This document shows positions 32,872-41,213 of a DNA stretch of 64,000 bases, piece after piece. Each line of letters starts with the position of its first letter. The stretch's first letter is position 1. The position numbers and the translations under genes are program-made. The stretch is from Pelagimonas varians (GTDB lineage: Bacteria > Pseudomonadota > Alphaproteobacteria > Rhodobacterales > Rhodobacteraceae): positions 310,001-374,000 of the forward strand of contig NZ_QKMF01000001.1 in the NCBI RefSeq assembly GCF_003208435.1, given 5' to 3'. The notes beneath the pieces were generated by a model. It was not told the origin of the DNA. It made no database searches and saw only the letters and a program-made list of their open reading frames with translations.

Positions 32872-33618
32872 CTAGGGGGTTGCGACCGCAATCTCAAGGA
32901 GGGCGCGTGCCATATATGTGGTGCCCAGCGCCCAAGCAAAGGACGCCATTGTTCCAATGATAACATATTCACTGGCCGAGCGGCCTTGTTTTGCTGTGTC
33001 GAGGCGCAGAACCGATTTTGCTGCGATCAAAAAACCAACGCCTGTGGGTTCTCCGATCCAGACCAATAAAAAGATCATGGACCGTTCCAGTTGCCCGATC
33101 AACCGGCCAGCATCTGGCAATCCTGCTTCGGACGTATCAGCGGCGGTCTGATATCTGGCGGTCAACATGCCGACAACATATCCACCCGCAGTGACGGTGG
33201 TGATAAATCCCGCCACCAATATGACCGGCGGCAAGGCGATCGGGGCAATGTTGGCCCAAAATCCTTGGGTGATTGCGCCGGGCCACCAAGCTGCGGCAAG
33301 GACCAGCGTGATCATATGCGCCGCCTGATCGATCAAAAAAGCCGCCAGTGTGTTGCGCAGATGCGCGGGGATGATCCATGTTTTGATTCCGTCTATCAGC
33401 AGATGCGCCAGCGATACCACCAAAGCGACCTGCCAAATCCCACCTAGAAGCAGGGTGCTCAGGACAAAAACCGTGCCAATGTGCAGCATAAACACCAAAG
33501 GTTTGCGTTTGTGTTGCACCATGGCGTTGGTTTGAAAGGTAAAGTCAGCCAATACATGCGCCAACAGCAACGCGGCAAAGCTTTGGGCCATTGCGGGATC
33601 AATCGGCATCAAGGACAT
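32872..33618 (-). CDS. DUF3307 multi-pass membrane protein
   Basis: 248 residues; ATG at 33618 (a second ATG four codons later is possible). About six hydrophobic segments. The DUF3307 signature LLAHVLADFTFQTNAMVQHKR with LAHLLIDGIKT is at the N-terminus, and its acidic and His residues within membrane helices are notable. It begins 40 bases after the SatD-like gene. SatD and DUF3307 proteins are often encoded side by side, so they probably act together. The function of the pair is not established. Confidence 0.83.
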   Translation of the reverse strand: MSLMPIDPAMAQSFAALLLAHVLADFTFQTNAMVQHKRKPLVFMLHIGTVFVLSTLLLGGIWQVALVVSLAHLLIDGIKTWIIPAHLRNTLAAFLIDQAAHMITLVLAAAWWPGAITQGFWANIAPIALPPVILVAGFITTVTAGGYVVGMLTARYQTAADTSEAGLPDAGRLIGQLERSMIFLLVWIGEPTGVGFLIAAKSVLRLDTAKQGRSASEYVIIGTMASFAWALGTTYMARALLEIAVATP

Positions 33619-33658
33619 CGATTTGGCTTTCTTTGGCGCAAAGAAGGCGTTTCGGCTG

Positions 33659-34267
33659 TCATGTCTGCGCCTCCCAACTGGTGATCGCCGCTTCAAGTGC
33701 GGTGAAACCGGCGGACCAGAGCGCTTGGTTCACAGCTGGGCGGGAAATACCGAGGCGTTTCGCGGCGTCTTCACGGGTGCCGGGGTTTGGTGGAAGCAGC
33801 TCATACAGGGATCTGGCTTGGGCCTGCGTCCAGCCTTGGGCTATCTGGTCGGCCAGAATCACGGCTGCGTTGTCGGAGCCGGTTTCAGCAGACATCATGC
33901 GGATATGGCCTGATATCGTCCCCAAAAGGCGGCCAGAGGCAACAAAGGCGTCCCCATGGGCGCTGTTAATATCTTGGTTTTTCGGAAGGGTGCCTTCACC
34001 AGTGGCCAGTGCGATGCGGGTAGATAGGGTTTTGTCCAATCTGCGCAGGCTCGCTTGTAGAAACAGGCAAGCCCGCAATCCGCGTTCAGGGCTGCCCAGC
34101 GCCAGTTGCCAGCCATCTCCGCTGCTGCGGCCAAACAGGCTCGGGGCATCATCCCATGACCCGATAAGCAAAGCAGCCCCGGACAGCGCTGCCATAGCGC
34201 TTTCAAGGGCTGCATTCTCTTTTTTTGTCGAATCAACAATATCGCCGGAAAGAACTGTGAGTTTCAT
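33659..34267 (-). CDS. SatD-like protein: cyclase-fold domain plus helix-turn-helix
   Basis: 202 residues. The N-terminal part lines up, by eye, with class III nucleotidyl cyclase motifs: SGDIVDST (metal Asp9), SSGDGW (Asp51), RIALATGE (84-91) and HGDAFVASGRL (104-114). The last keeps Arg but has Val where cyclases have the catalytic Asn. Residues ~163-184 (PGTREDAAKRLGISRPAVNQAL) form a clear helix-turn-helix. This suggests a nucleotide-sensing, possibly inactive, cyclase-like domain controlling a DNA-binding tail. Paired with the DUF3307 membrane protein. SatD family assignment is moderate; enzymatic activity is unproven. Confidence 0.72.
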   Translation of the reverse strand: MKLTVLSGDIVDSTKKENAALESAMAALSGAALLIGSWDDAPSLFGRSSGDGWQLALGSPERGLRACLFLQASLRRLDKTLSTRIALATGEGTLPKNQDINSAHGDAFVASGRLLGTISGHIRMMSAETGSDNAAVILADQIAQGWTQAQARSLYELLPPNPGTREDAAKRLGISRPAVNQALWSAGFTALEAAITSWEAQT

Positions 34268-34316
34268 AAGGAAGCCTTATAGCCTTCTTTTTGGAAAAGA
34301 AAGCAAAATGACTTTC

Positions 34317-34679
34317 TTACATAAAGCCAAGTTCCAACCGTGCTTCATCTGACATCATGTCCATTCCCCAGGGCGGCTCCCAGGTGAGTTCGACGTCGAC
34401 GTGCTTCACACCGGGCAGCGCTTCAACGGCTTCGGCAACCCAGCCAGGCATTTCACCCGCGACAGGGCAGCCCGGAGCGGTCAGTGTCATAATCACGCGC
34501 ACTTCGCTTTGGTCATTGATCTCAATGGTATAGACAAGCCCAAGATCAAAGATGTTCACCGGAATTTCCGGATCAAACACAGTTCGACAAGCCTCAATCA
34601 CGGTATCGTGCAAGGGGTGGTCAGTACTAGAGGGCGCAATCAAAGGGGCACCTTCCATATGTGGGCTGGCATCGGTCAT
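34317..34679 (-). CDS. SUF system assembly protein SufT-like (DUF59/MIP18)
   Basis: 120 residues with the DUF59 core DPEIPVNIFDLGLVYTIEIND, the single conserved cysteine in LTAPGCPVAGEMPGW, and VELTWEPPWGMDMMSDEARLELGF at the end. It helps mature Fe-S proteins, as PaaD/SufT/MIP18 do. It lies near the A-type carrier at 32459, but the rest of the suf operon is not in the window, which suggests the pathway genes are split or that this is a separate copy. Confidence 0.88.
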   Translation of the reverse strand: MTDASPHMEGAPLIAPSSTDHPLHDTVIEACRTVFDPEIPVNIFDLGLVYTIEINDQSEVRVIMTLTAPGCPVAGEMPGWVAEAVEALPGVKHVDVELTWEPPWGMDMMSDEARLELGFM

Positions 34680-34792
34680 CGCCGGTCCTTCCGAATTATT
34701 CTTGAGTAAACATATAGGAAATGCTTTGGCCGGGGTAAAGGGCCGACAAATGCCGCATGGTATTCACTGCTGCGACTTCTTAGCGTGGGACC

Positions 34793-35596
34793 ATGAAACA
34801 GCTTATAAAAATTGGCGCGTTGATCGCCTTACCCTTTGGTCCCGCAGTGGCCGCGCCCTTTGATGATCTGGTGCATGCCATGCCCAGCAGCCCCCAAGAC
34901 CTAAGGGCCTTTGTCGCCGAGACGCCTGAGGTTTTAACCGCCGCGGTTTGGGACGCAGATGGGCAGATCGTCTTTCCCCCCTCAGCGGAGGAAGACAGCG
35001 ATGCTTTGATTTTTGATCATCTTGATGAGCTACGCAAGCTGAGCCAAGAGGCTGGCGCACAGGGCGTCACTGTGCCCGGAACCATCGCGCCGGACCGGAT
35101 CTTTCATTGCCGAAAAGATCCGGCACTGTGCCTTGTGCTGGATGCCGAGGCCATAGGCGGCACGGCGTCTGACCCGCTGCATGATCCTTATTATGCCTAT
35201 TTCGAATCTGTAATGGGCTGGTTCTATATTATCATCGCGCTTTGTGTGGCTTTGGTCATCGGGTTTTACTTTGTCGTCCGTCGCCGCCCTGAAATCCCGC
35301 TTGATCCCGAAAGCTTTGTTGTTGGGCCTCTTGCGGTAAACCCCAGCCGTCGCAACTGTGTGATAGACGGGCAAGAGTATTCGTTGACGGCGCGTGACAT
35401 CACGCTTTTGCGCTGCTTTGAAGGGCTGGAAGGTGGAGAGGTTACCCGCGCGTCACTGCTGGATGCCGGTTGGGGCGAAAGCCATCGGCCCGGCGCAGAT
35501 GCTTTGGATCAACACCTAAAGGAGTTGGGTGCTAAACTCGGGAATGCTCAGTTATTTGCAAAAGGTTCGGGGCAGGGATATCGCATCACCGGTTAA
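34793..35596 (+). CDS. membrane protein with C-terminal winged-helix DNA-binding domain
   Basis: 267 residues. Signal-like N-terminus (1-20, AVAA), a ~120-residue periplasmic part with Cys106 and Cys113 that may form a disulfide, one membrane helix (~142-162, WFYIIIALCVALVIGFYFVV), basic stop VRRR, then a cytoplasmic OmpR-type winged helix (~175-267: PLAVNPSRRNCVIDGQEYSLTARDITLLRCF...GEVTRASLLDAGW...DQHLKELGAKL...GQGYRI). ToxR/CadC proteins have the opposite order. It may read a periplasmic signal and bind DNA from the membrane. No known family name comes to mind. Confidence 0.75.
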   Translation: MKQLIKIGALIALPFGPAVAAPFDDLVHAMPSSPQDLRAFVAETPEVLTAAVWDADGQIVFPPSAEEDSDALIFDHLDELRKLSQEAGAQGVTVPGTIAPDRIFHCRKDPALCLVLDAEAIGGTASDPLHDPYYAYFESVMGWFYIIIALCVALVIGFYFVVRRRPEIPLDPESFVVGPLAVNPSRRNCVIDGQEYSLTARDITLLRCFEGLEGGEVTRASLLDAGWGESHRPGADALDQHLKELGAKLGNAQLFAKGSGQGYRITG

Positions 35597-35610
35597 CGGT
35601 CGGAATACCA

Positions 35611-35640
35611 AAAGGGCGGCTCTTTGGGCCGCCCTTTCTA
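35611..35640 (+). terminator. terminator after the winged-helix membrane protein
   Basis: AAAGGGCGGC (35611-35620) pairs with GCCGCCCTTT (35628-35637); followed by CTATAT. It may also serve the convergent deacetylase gene. Confidence 0.8.
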
Positions 35641-35659
35641 TATCAGAAACCTTCAAGGT

Positions 35660-36427
35660 TTACCCTTTGCTGCTCACGCGCCGGAAATTTCGGCTTTGCC
35701 ACAGCGGCCACCCCATCATCTGGCTAACTGTCCCGAACCTAAGCCCGCGCGCCGTCAGCCCGTCAAAGGTGTTGGGCATGGCTCTGACAGTGCCGCTTTG
35801 AATGTCATGGCTCAGGATTATTGCACCGGGCCGCGAATACTTGAGGATTCGTTTTGACACCACACTTGCACCGGGCCTGCGCCAATCCTCGGGATCTACG
35901 GACCACAAGATCGTTGGCAGGTTGCGTTCGTTATAGAGCATCAGCCGCTGGCGCTTGGTAAAGGCCCCATAGGGCGGGCGGAACGTAACAGGCGGTCGCC
36001 CGGTCACCTTATAGATCGCATCCGTGGTGCGATCGATCTCGGAGAGAACAGACGCGTTGGACCGTTTTGCCAGATTCGGATGAGACCAGCTGTGGTTGCC
36101 GATTTCATGTCCCTCATCCGCAATGCGTTTGACGATATCGGGCCAGGTGACCACCCGATTCCCGATCAAATAAAAGGTGGCGCGTAAGTTCCGTGCCTTG
36201 AGCATATCAAGCAATTTTGGCGTCAGGCTGGGGTGCGGCCCGTCGTCAAAGGTCATCGCCACCACGGGCGTGGTGGTCTTCACCGCCATTACGGTTGCAG
36301 CGTCGCGTCTGGCCACGTCCTTTGGTAAGGAAATAGCCGGAGCGGCGGCCTGACCGGCAGTGGGCCGGGACAGCGCAAGCGCAGCGGTTCCTGCGGACAC
36401 AAAGGTCCGGCGGGAGAATATAGTCAT
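35660..36427 (-). CDS. Tat-exported polysaccharide deacetylase
   Basis: 255 residues from the ATG at 36427 (36439 also possible). The N-terminus FSRRTFVSAGTAALALS is a twin-arginine signal. The NodB domain has TFDDGPHPSLTPKLLDML (catalytic and metal Asp pair), the metal His pair in GNHSWSHPNL, RPPYGAF and LWSVDPEDWRRPG, ending with ILSHDI. It removes N-acetyl groups from a polysaccharide, peptidoglycan or chitooligosaccharide, in the periplasm. It is close to two other cell-wall genes (37152 and 38061). The substrate is unknown. Confidence 0.87.
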   Translation of the reverse strand: MTIFSRRTFVSAGTAALALSRPTAGQAAAPAISLPKDVARRDAATVMAVKTTTPVVAMTFDDGPHPSLTPKLLDMLKARNLRATFYLIGNRVVTWPDIVKRIADEGHEIGNHSWSHPNLAKRSNASVLSEIDRTTDAIYKVTGRPPVTFRPPYGAFTKRQRLMLYNERNLPTILWSVDPEDWRRPGASVVSKRILKYSRPGAIILSHDIQSGTVRAMPNTFDGLTARGLRFGTVSQMMGWPLWQSRNFRRVSSKG

Positions 36428-36675
36428 TGTATGGGCCATCCTTGGCAGAAAATGGCAGAAAAAGCAGATAGGTACAGTCAAGCCTGTCAGGGGCTTGATG
36501 CGCAAGGTGATTTTTCCAAAACCAAAGCGGGGCAGGTGTGCCGTGACTGCATTGTCACGGTGGATTTTGCCTTTGTTGAAATTACCTGAAAAAGGTTGGG
36601 AAATTCGCTTGACGGCACTGAGGGCTAACCCTAAAAGCCACAGCACGCCAAGACGAAACGGTCAGGCGGCAGTGG

Positions 36676-36752
36676 GCGGTTGTAGCTCAGTTGGTTAGAG
36701 TACCGGCCTGTCACGCCGGGGGTCGCGGGTTCGAGTCCCGTCAACCGCGCCA
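36676..36752 (+). tRNA. tRNA-Asp(GTC), copy 1
   Basis: Cloverleaf GCGGTTG/CAACCGC, anticodon stem CCGGC/GCCGG around CTGTCAC (anticodon GTC), T-arm TTCGAGT, encoded GCCA end. 77 bases, identical to the next copy. Confidence 0.97.
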
Positions 36753-36786
36753 TCACTGCCCCGAACGGAACGTCTGCGTAAAATGC

Positions 36787-36863
36787 GCGGTTGTAGCTCA
36801 GTTGGTTAGAGTACCGGCCTGTCACGCCGGGGGTCGCGGGTTCGAGTCCCGTCAACCGCGCCA
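36787..36863 (+). tRNA. tRNA-Asp(GTC), copy 2
   Basis: Identical to the copy at 36676-36752 with only 34 bases between; probably transcribed together and ended by the hairpin at 36883. Confidence 0.97.
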
Positions 36864-36882
36864 CTTCTTAAATGAAGTTGTC

Positions 36883-36908
36883 AAAGCACCCTTCGGGGTG
36901 CTTTTGGC
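36883..36908 (+). terminator. terminator of the tRNA-Asp pair
   Basis: AAAGCACCC (36883-36891), TTCG tetraloop, GGGTGCTTT (36896-36904) with T residues after it. Confidence 0.92.
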
Positions 36909-37091
36909 GTTTTAAGCCCCGTTGTGCGGGGGCAATGGGCAGGAATCCCTTACTTTGCCAAAACCCGGATTCGCTCTAACTTACGGGTCTGTCTGCTGCT
37001 GCCTTTCTATCCCAACTTCGTCATCAGATGGATATTTTGCGATTCTAAACTCGGCTTTGGCCGAGCCTGAAGTCTTGAAAAGAAAGCCAAC

Positions 37092-37120
37092 AAAAAAGCG
37101 CCCCGAAAACGGAGCGCTTT
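37092..37120 (-). terminator. terminator of the DUF882 gene
   Basis: Read leftward: AAAGCGCTCCG, TTTT loop, CGGGGCGCTTTTTT, one mismatch in the stem, 32 bases after the stop. Confidence 0.85.
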
Positions 37121-37151
37121 GGACAGGTGTAAAGAAGGGATAAGAGGGGCT

Positions 37152-37721
37152 TTATCTGCCCCAGCTGCGCACGGGGCCGCAGTCCATATGAACAAAGTCC
37201 GATTTGGAGTACCGGCCAACGCCGCCACCGCCACAAGATACTGCAGCTTTGTAGATCTGGCTGACAGAGCGTGATCCAAGGCGAAGGTCTGCGGCCTGCC
37301 CACGCAGGTGGCGTGAATTCTTCGCAACGCCGCTTGAGCGAGAGCGCAGCATCGCATTTGTTTTCGGGCTCCGGTAGCCGGAAATCAGCATGTATGGCTC
37401 GGACACATCCATAAGATTGTGCGCCGCAGCCATAATATCGATGGTGCGCAGATCCATCTTTTTCACGTCATTGGTGCGCCAGTCGCGCATGAAATAATTC
37501 ACTTCTTTGACCGCATCAGCGAGGTATTTCCCCTCAAGCCAATAGATCATGTCGATCCGTTCGCCAGTCCGACCTGAATACATACGGATCCGGCGAATAT
37601 CGCCGCCACCGCGTAAAAAGCCAGCTGCATTTGAATAAGTGGGTGCTGCCACAACTGCCGAAGCTGCGAATGCGCCAAGGACGCAACGCCGCGTGACGTT
37701 GCCCGAATTGATATCTGCCAT
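37152..37721 (-). CDS. DUF882 peptidase M15-like cell-wall protein (Tat-exported)
   Basis: 189 residues. Twin-arginine type signal (NVTRRCVLGAFAASAVVAAPTYS), then the DUF882/YcbK fold: LISGYRSPKTNAMLR, SRHLRGQAADLRL (first zinc His and Asp) and FVHMDCGP (last zinc His). E. coli YcbK/MepK is a murein endopeptidase that cuts 3,3-crosslinks made by L,D-transpeptidases. The L,D-transpeptidase gene lies divergently next to it (38061), so the pair would make and cut the same bonds. Confidence 0.88.
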   Translation of the reverse strand: MADINSGNVTRRCVLGAFAASAVVAAPTYSNAAGFLRGGGDIRRIRMYSGRTGERIDMIYWLEGKYLADAVKEVNYFMRDWRTNDVKKMDLRTIDIMAAAHNLMDVSEPYMLISGYRSPKTNAMLRSRSSGVAKNSRHLRGQAADLRLGSRSVSQIYKAAVSCGGGGVGRYSKSDFVHMDCGPVRSWGR

Positions 37722-38060
37722 GTTTAAGCGCCTGTCCCGTCGCTGTTACCTGAATTTTGCATCCCCCCAACGCTTATGCGCCATGAGAAATGCAACCTGC
37801 CATCTATCCCCAGATGTCGATGCAGGTATGGCACGAATCAGGTTACCAAAAAAGAAAGAAATACGTCCTGCGCCGGGTTCAAGGGGAAATGAGCAGGTTT
37901 CTGCCAAATCACCATCCGACTGTGGCGGGAATGCGCAACCCGTGTCCCGACCGCCCCGCTTCGGCGTCGGTTTTCGCGCTGTCACAAATGTGAGTGGACA
38001 GGACAGCGCTTTGATTGCAAACAGAATAGATATTAGATGTGCGCGTTACAGGGGTTTTAA
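37722..38060. other. 339-bp divergent promoter region
   Basis: No credible gene. It holds the dyad GCGCTGTC (37976-37983), 18 bases, GACAGCGC (38002-38009), followed by an AT-rich stretch that could carry the promoter of the L,D-transpeptidase gene. The other half has no clear signal. Confidence 0.45.
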
Positions 38061-39698
38061 ATGAGAATTTCAGCAAATGTACTGTCGCGGGGCTGGACAA
38101 CCGCATTGATTGCTGCGGGGGCGATTTGGCTCGGGGCGAGCGGTGTGCACGCGCAGTCCGAAGGGGGCTTTTCGTTTCAGGTGACCGCGTACAAACAGGC
38201 TGTTGCTGAACAGATCGGCGAGAATGACCAAATGGCGGCGTTTTATCGAGCCCGCGAATTTGAGCCAATCTGGACGGGCACGTCAGACGCTGACCGGGCG
38301 CGCCGATCTGCGCTGGTTGAAGCCTTTGATATGGCCGATGATCACGGTCTTCCGGTATCGCGCTACAATAGTGACGCTTTGATGGCCCGCATGGCCGGCG
38401 CACAAACCGACCGTGACCGGGGCTTGCTTGAGGTCGAGCTGTCACAAACCTATTTGCGGTTCGCGCGGGATTTGCAGTCGGGCATGTTGATACCGTCCAA
38501 AATCGATTCCGATATCAAGCGTAAGCTGCCGCACCGCGACGCACAAATGTTGCTACAGCGTTTGACCACCGAAGATCCGCGCGCTGTGATGCGCAGCCTA
38601 CCTCCGAAAAGCCCGGAATATGCCCGTTTGATGCGCGCAAAGCTCAAACTGGAACACCGCATTCAGCGCGGCGGTTGGGGGATGCCGGTGCCCACGGCCA
38701 GCCTGAAACCGGGTAACAGCGGTGCCTCCGTTGTGGCGCTGCGCAATCGCCTGATCAAGATGGGATATCTAAGCCGCTCTCTTTCCAGCAGCTACGATGA
38801 AACCATGCAGGCTGCCGTTCAGGAATTCCAAGAAGATCACGGGCTCAACCCTGACGGTGTCGCCGGCAGCGGTACGATGCGCCAGATCAACACCTCGCCC
38901 GAATCCCGTTTGCAATCCGTCATGGTCGCGATGGAGCGAGAACGCTGGCTGAACCTCCCAGAAGGGTTGGGACAACGCCACGTCAAGGTCAACTTGGTCA
39001 ATTATCACGCCCAGATTTTTGATGATAACAAGCTGACTTATCAGACGAAATCGGTAATCGGCCACCAAGACCCCAAGCGCCGCACACCAGAGTTTTCCGA
39101 CGTGATGGAGCACATGGTGATCAATCCGTCATGGTATGTGCCGCGGTCGATTATCGTGAATGAATACTTACCCATGTTGCGCGGCAATCCCGGCGCTGTC
39201 GGGCATCTTGAGATTATCGATGCGCGGGGGCGGGTTGTCAGCCGCGGTCATGGATTTGCCAAGTATTCTGCGCGCACCTTCCCGTTTTCGATGCGCCAAC
39301 CACCCGGTCCGCGCAATGCCTTGGGGACGGTGAAATTCATCTTCCCGAACAAGTATAATATCTATCTGCACGACACCCCGTCGCAGCATCTTTTTGCCCG
39401 CGAAGTGCGGACGTTCAGCCATGGGTGTATCCGGCTCGATGACCCGCATGATTTTGCCTATGCGCTTTTGGCAAAGCAAGAAGGCGATCCTGTTGGGTTT
39501 TTCAAATCCGTGCTGAATTCGCGGCAAGAAACTCATGTACCATTACAAACGCAAGTTCCGGTGCATCTGATCTATCGCACGGCCTTCACACAGGCCAAAG
39601 GCCAGATGAACTATCGCCCGGATGTCTATGGTCGAGATAAGAAAATCTGGAATGCGCTGGTTGGGGCAGGGGTTTCGCTTCGCACCGGCCGGATCTGA
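38061..39698 (+). CDS. L,D-transpeptidase (YcbB/LdtD type)
   Basis: 545 residues. Signal peptide (GWTTALIAAGAIWLGASGVHAQS), a scaffold domain (~40-200), a peptidoglycan-binding repeat (LKPGNSGASVVALRNRLIKMGYL..., ~215-275) and a YkuD catalytic domain with HDTPSQHLFAREVRTFSHGCIRL, catalytic Cys456. It makes 3,3 (mDAP-mDAP) cross-links in the periplasm. Domain order and length fit E. coli YcbB (615) with a shorter N-terminus. Divergent from the DUF882 endopeptidase-like gene. Confidence 0.93.
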   Translation: MRISANVLSRGWTTALIAAGAIWLGASGVHAQSEGGFSFQVTAYKQAVAEQIGENDQMAAFYRAREFEPIWTGTSDADRARRSALVEAFDMADDHGLPVSRYNSDALMARMAGAQTDRDRGLLEVELSQTYLRFARDLQSGMLIPSKIDSDIKRKLPHRDAQMLLQRLTTEDPRAVMRSLPPKSPEYARLMRAKLKLEHRIQRGGWGMPVPTASLKPGNSGASVVALRNRLIKMGYLSRSLSSSYDETMQAAVQEFQEDHGLNPDGVAGSGTMRQINTSPESRLQSVMVAMERERWLNLPEGLGQRHVKVNLVNYHAQIFDDNKLTYQTKSVIGHQDPKRRTPEFSDVMEHMVINPSWYVPRSIIVNEYLPMLRGNPGAVGHLEIIDARGRVVSRGHGFAKYSARTFPFSMRQPPGPRNALGTVKFIFPNKYNIYLHDTPSQHLFAREVRTFSHGCIRLDDPHDFAYALLAKQEGDPVGFFKSVLNSRQETHVPLQTQVPVHLIYRTAFTQAKGQMNYRPDVYGRDKKIWNALVGAGVSLRTGRI

Positions 39699-39823
39699 TT
39701 TCGCGGTCTTTTTATGCGCTGAATTCCGCCCCTTTGGTGTAAAAACCATTGGGGCGGTGCTTTTCATGGGGCGAAATGCGCCGTAAACCTGCACGGGTGC
39801 TGCAAACCACGTCAGGAGCCTCC

Positions 39824-40915
39824 ATGCCTTTTACCATCGCCGAAATCGCACAGTCTTTGGGTGTTCCTTTTGAAGGGGACGGCAGTTTGACCGTGTTCAG
39901 CGTTGCTGAGCCAGCCTCGGCCAGTGCGGATCAATTGGCATTGGCAATGCGTCCCGATTTCGCCGAAGGATTGACCCAAGGCGCAGCCCGTGCCGCGATG
40001 CTTTGGCAGGATGCCGACTGGCAAGGTTTCGGCCTGAGCGCCGCAATTTTGGCCCCGCGCCCACGCTATACCATGTCTGCCCTGTCCGAAATGATGGACC
40101 CGGGGCAGGGATATGGCGCTGGTATTCACCCGTCTGCTGTCGTCGATCCAAGCGCGAAACTGGGCATAGATGTCAGTGTGGGTGCGCTAGCGGTTATTGG
40201 ACCAGATGCGGTGATCGGCGATGGATCAGTGATCGGTCCGCAGGTGCAAATTGGCTGGCAGGCTCGGATTGGTGCCAATGCCCTGTTGCATGCCGGAGTG
40301 CGCATTGCAGCCCGCGTCACAATCGGAGAGCGTTTTGTCGGGCAGCCCGGTGCCTGTATTGGCTCGGATGGGTTTTCTTTCGTCACCCCAGAGAAATCTG
40401 GCGTCGAAAAGGCCCGTGCATCGCTTGGTGAAGAGGGCAATACAGCCTCGCAGTCTTGGGCTCGTATACATTCACTTGGGTCTGTAACCATCGGAAATGA
40501 TGTTGAAATTGGCGCAAATAGCTGTATTGATCGCGGAACGGTTCGCGATACTTATATTGGAAACGGCTGCAAACTCGATAACCTTGTGCACGTCGGCCAT
40601 AACGTGATGGTGGGTGAAGATTGCCTGCTTTGTGCCCAAGTCGGCATCGCCGGATCAACTGTGATTGGTCAAAATGTTGTGTTGGGTGGACAGGCTGGCG
40701 TGTCGGACAATCTGGTAATTGGCGACCGGGCCATTATTGGCGGAGGCTCCGGCGTTTTGTCCAATGTTCCTGCGGGCCGGGTGATGTTGGGCTATCCTGC
40801 GGTCAAAATGGACTCCCATGTCGAAAGCTATAAAGGCCTGCGCCGCCTGCCAAGATTGTTCCGCGACGTGGCGGATCTCAAAAAAGCGGTTTCAAAACTG
40901 ACGGGGAATGACTAA
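39824..40915 (+). CDS. lpxD: UDP-3-O-acylglucosamine N-acyltransferase LpxD
   Basis: 363 residues. N-terminal uridine-binding domain ([20 protein letters not shown]), then left-handed beta-helix hexapeptide repeats, catalytic His in [25 protein letters not shown], and a C-terminal helix. It adds the second 3-hydroxyacyl chain from ACP to UDP-acylglucosamine in lipid A synthesis. ATG at 39824 with AGGAG. An insert of ~20 residues ([16 protein letters not shown]) lies between repeats. The usual partners fabZ/lpxA are absent; an ACP and a ketosynthase follow directly instead. Confidence 0.95.
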   Translation: MPFTIAEIAQSLGVPFEGDGSLTVFSVAEPASASADQLALAMRPDFAEGLTQGAARAAMLWQDADWQGFGLSAAILAPRPRYTMSALSEMMDPGQGYGAGIHPSAVVDPSAKLGIDVSVGALAVIGPDAVIGDGSVIGPQVQIGWQARIGANALLHAGVRIAARVTIGERFVGQPGACIGSDGFSFVTPEKSGVEKARASLGEEGNTASQSWARIHSLGSVTIGNDVEIGANSCIDRGTVRDTYIGNGCKLDNLVHVGHNVMVGEDCLLCAQVGIAGSTVIGQNVVLGGQAGVSDNLVIGDRAIIGGGSGVLSNVPAGRVMLGYPAVKMDSHVESYKGLRRLPRLFRDVADLKKAVSKLTGND

Positions 40916-40952
40916 GTCTCTCGCTATCGCGTATAGGTGCAGGACGGGGAAG

Positions 40953-41213
40953 ATGAACGTCAAAGACCAAGTGATCGCAATCATCGCCGAACAGGCGCTG
41001 CTGGAGCCGTCAGATGTGACGCTGGACAGCACGCCGTCAGATTTGGGGATAGACAGCCTCGGGCTGGTCGAAGCAATCTTCGCAATCGAAGAGACCTTTG
41101 ATATTTCAGTGCCTTTCAATGCCAATGATCCAACCGAAGGCGATTTTGATATCTCTTCAGTGGCCAAAATCATTGAGGGCATCGAAAAATTGAAAGCCGG
41201 GCAAGCAGCGTGA
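40953..41213 (+). CDS. acyl carrier protein, specialised
   Basis: 86 residues from the ATG at 40953; a start at 40908, overlapping the lpxD stop, would add 15. The phosphopantetheine motif is LGIDSLGLVEAIF with Ser35. It is acidic and differs from the housekeeping AcpP motif (GADSLDTVELV), being more like NodF/AcpXL types. Its stop overlaps the start of the ketosynthase gene by four bases, so ACP and ketosynthase are coupled. With lpxD upstream it may carry a particular acyl chain for lipid A or another envelope lipid. Confidence 0.88.
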   Translation: MNVKDQVIAIIAEQALLEPSDVTLDSTPSDLGIDSLGLVEAIFAIEETFDISVPFNANDPTEGDFDISSVAKIIEGIEKLKAGQAA

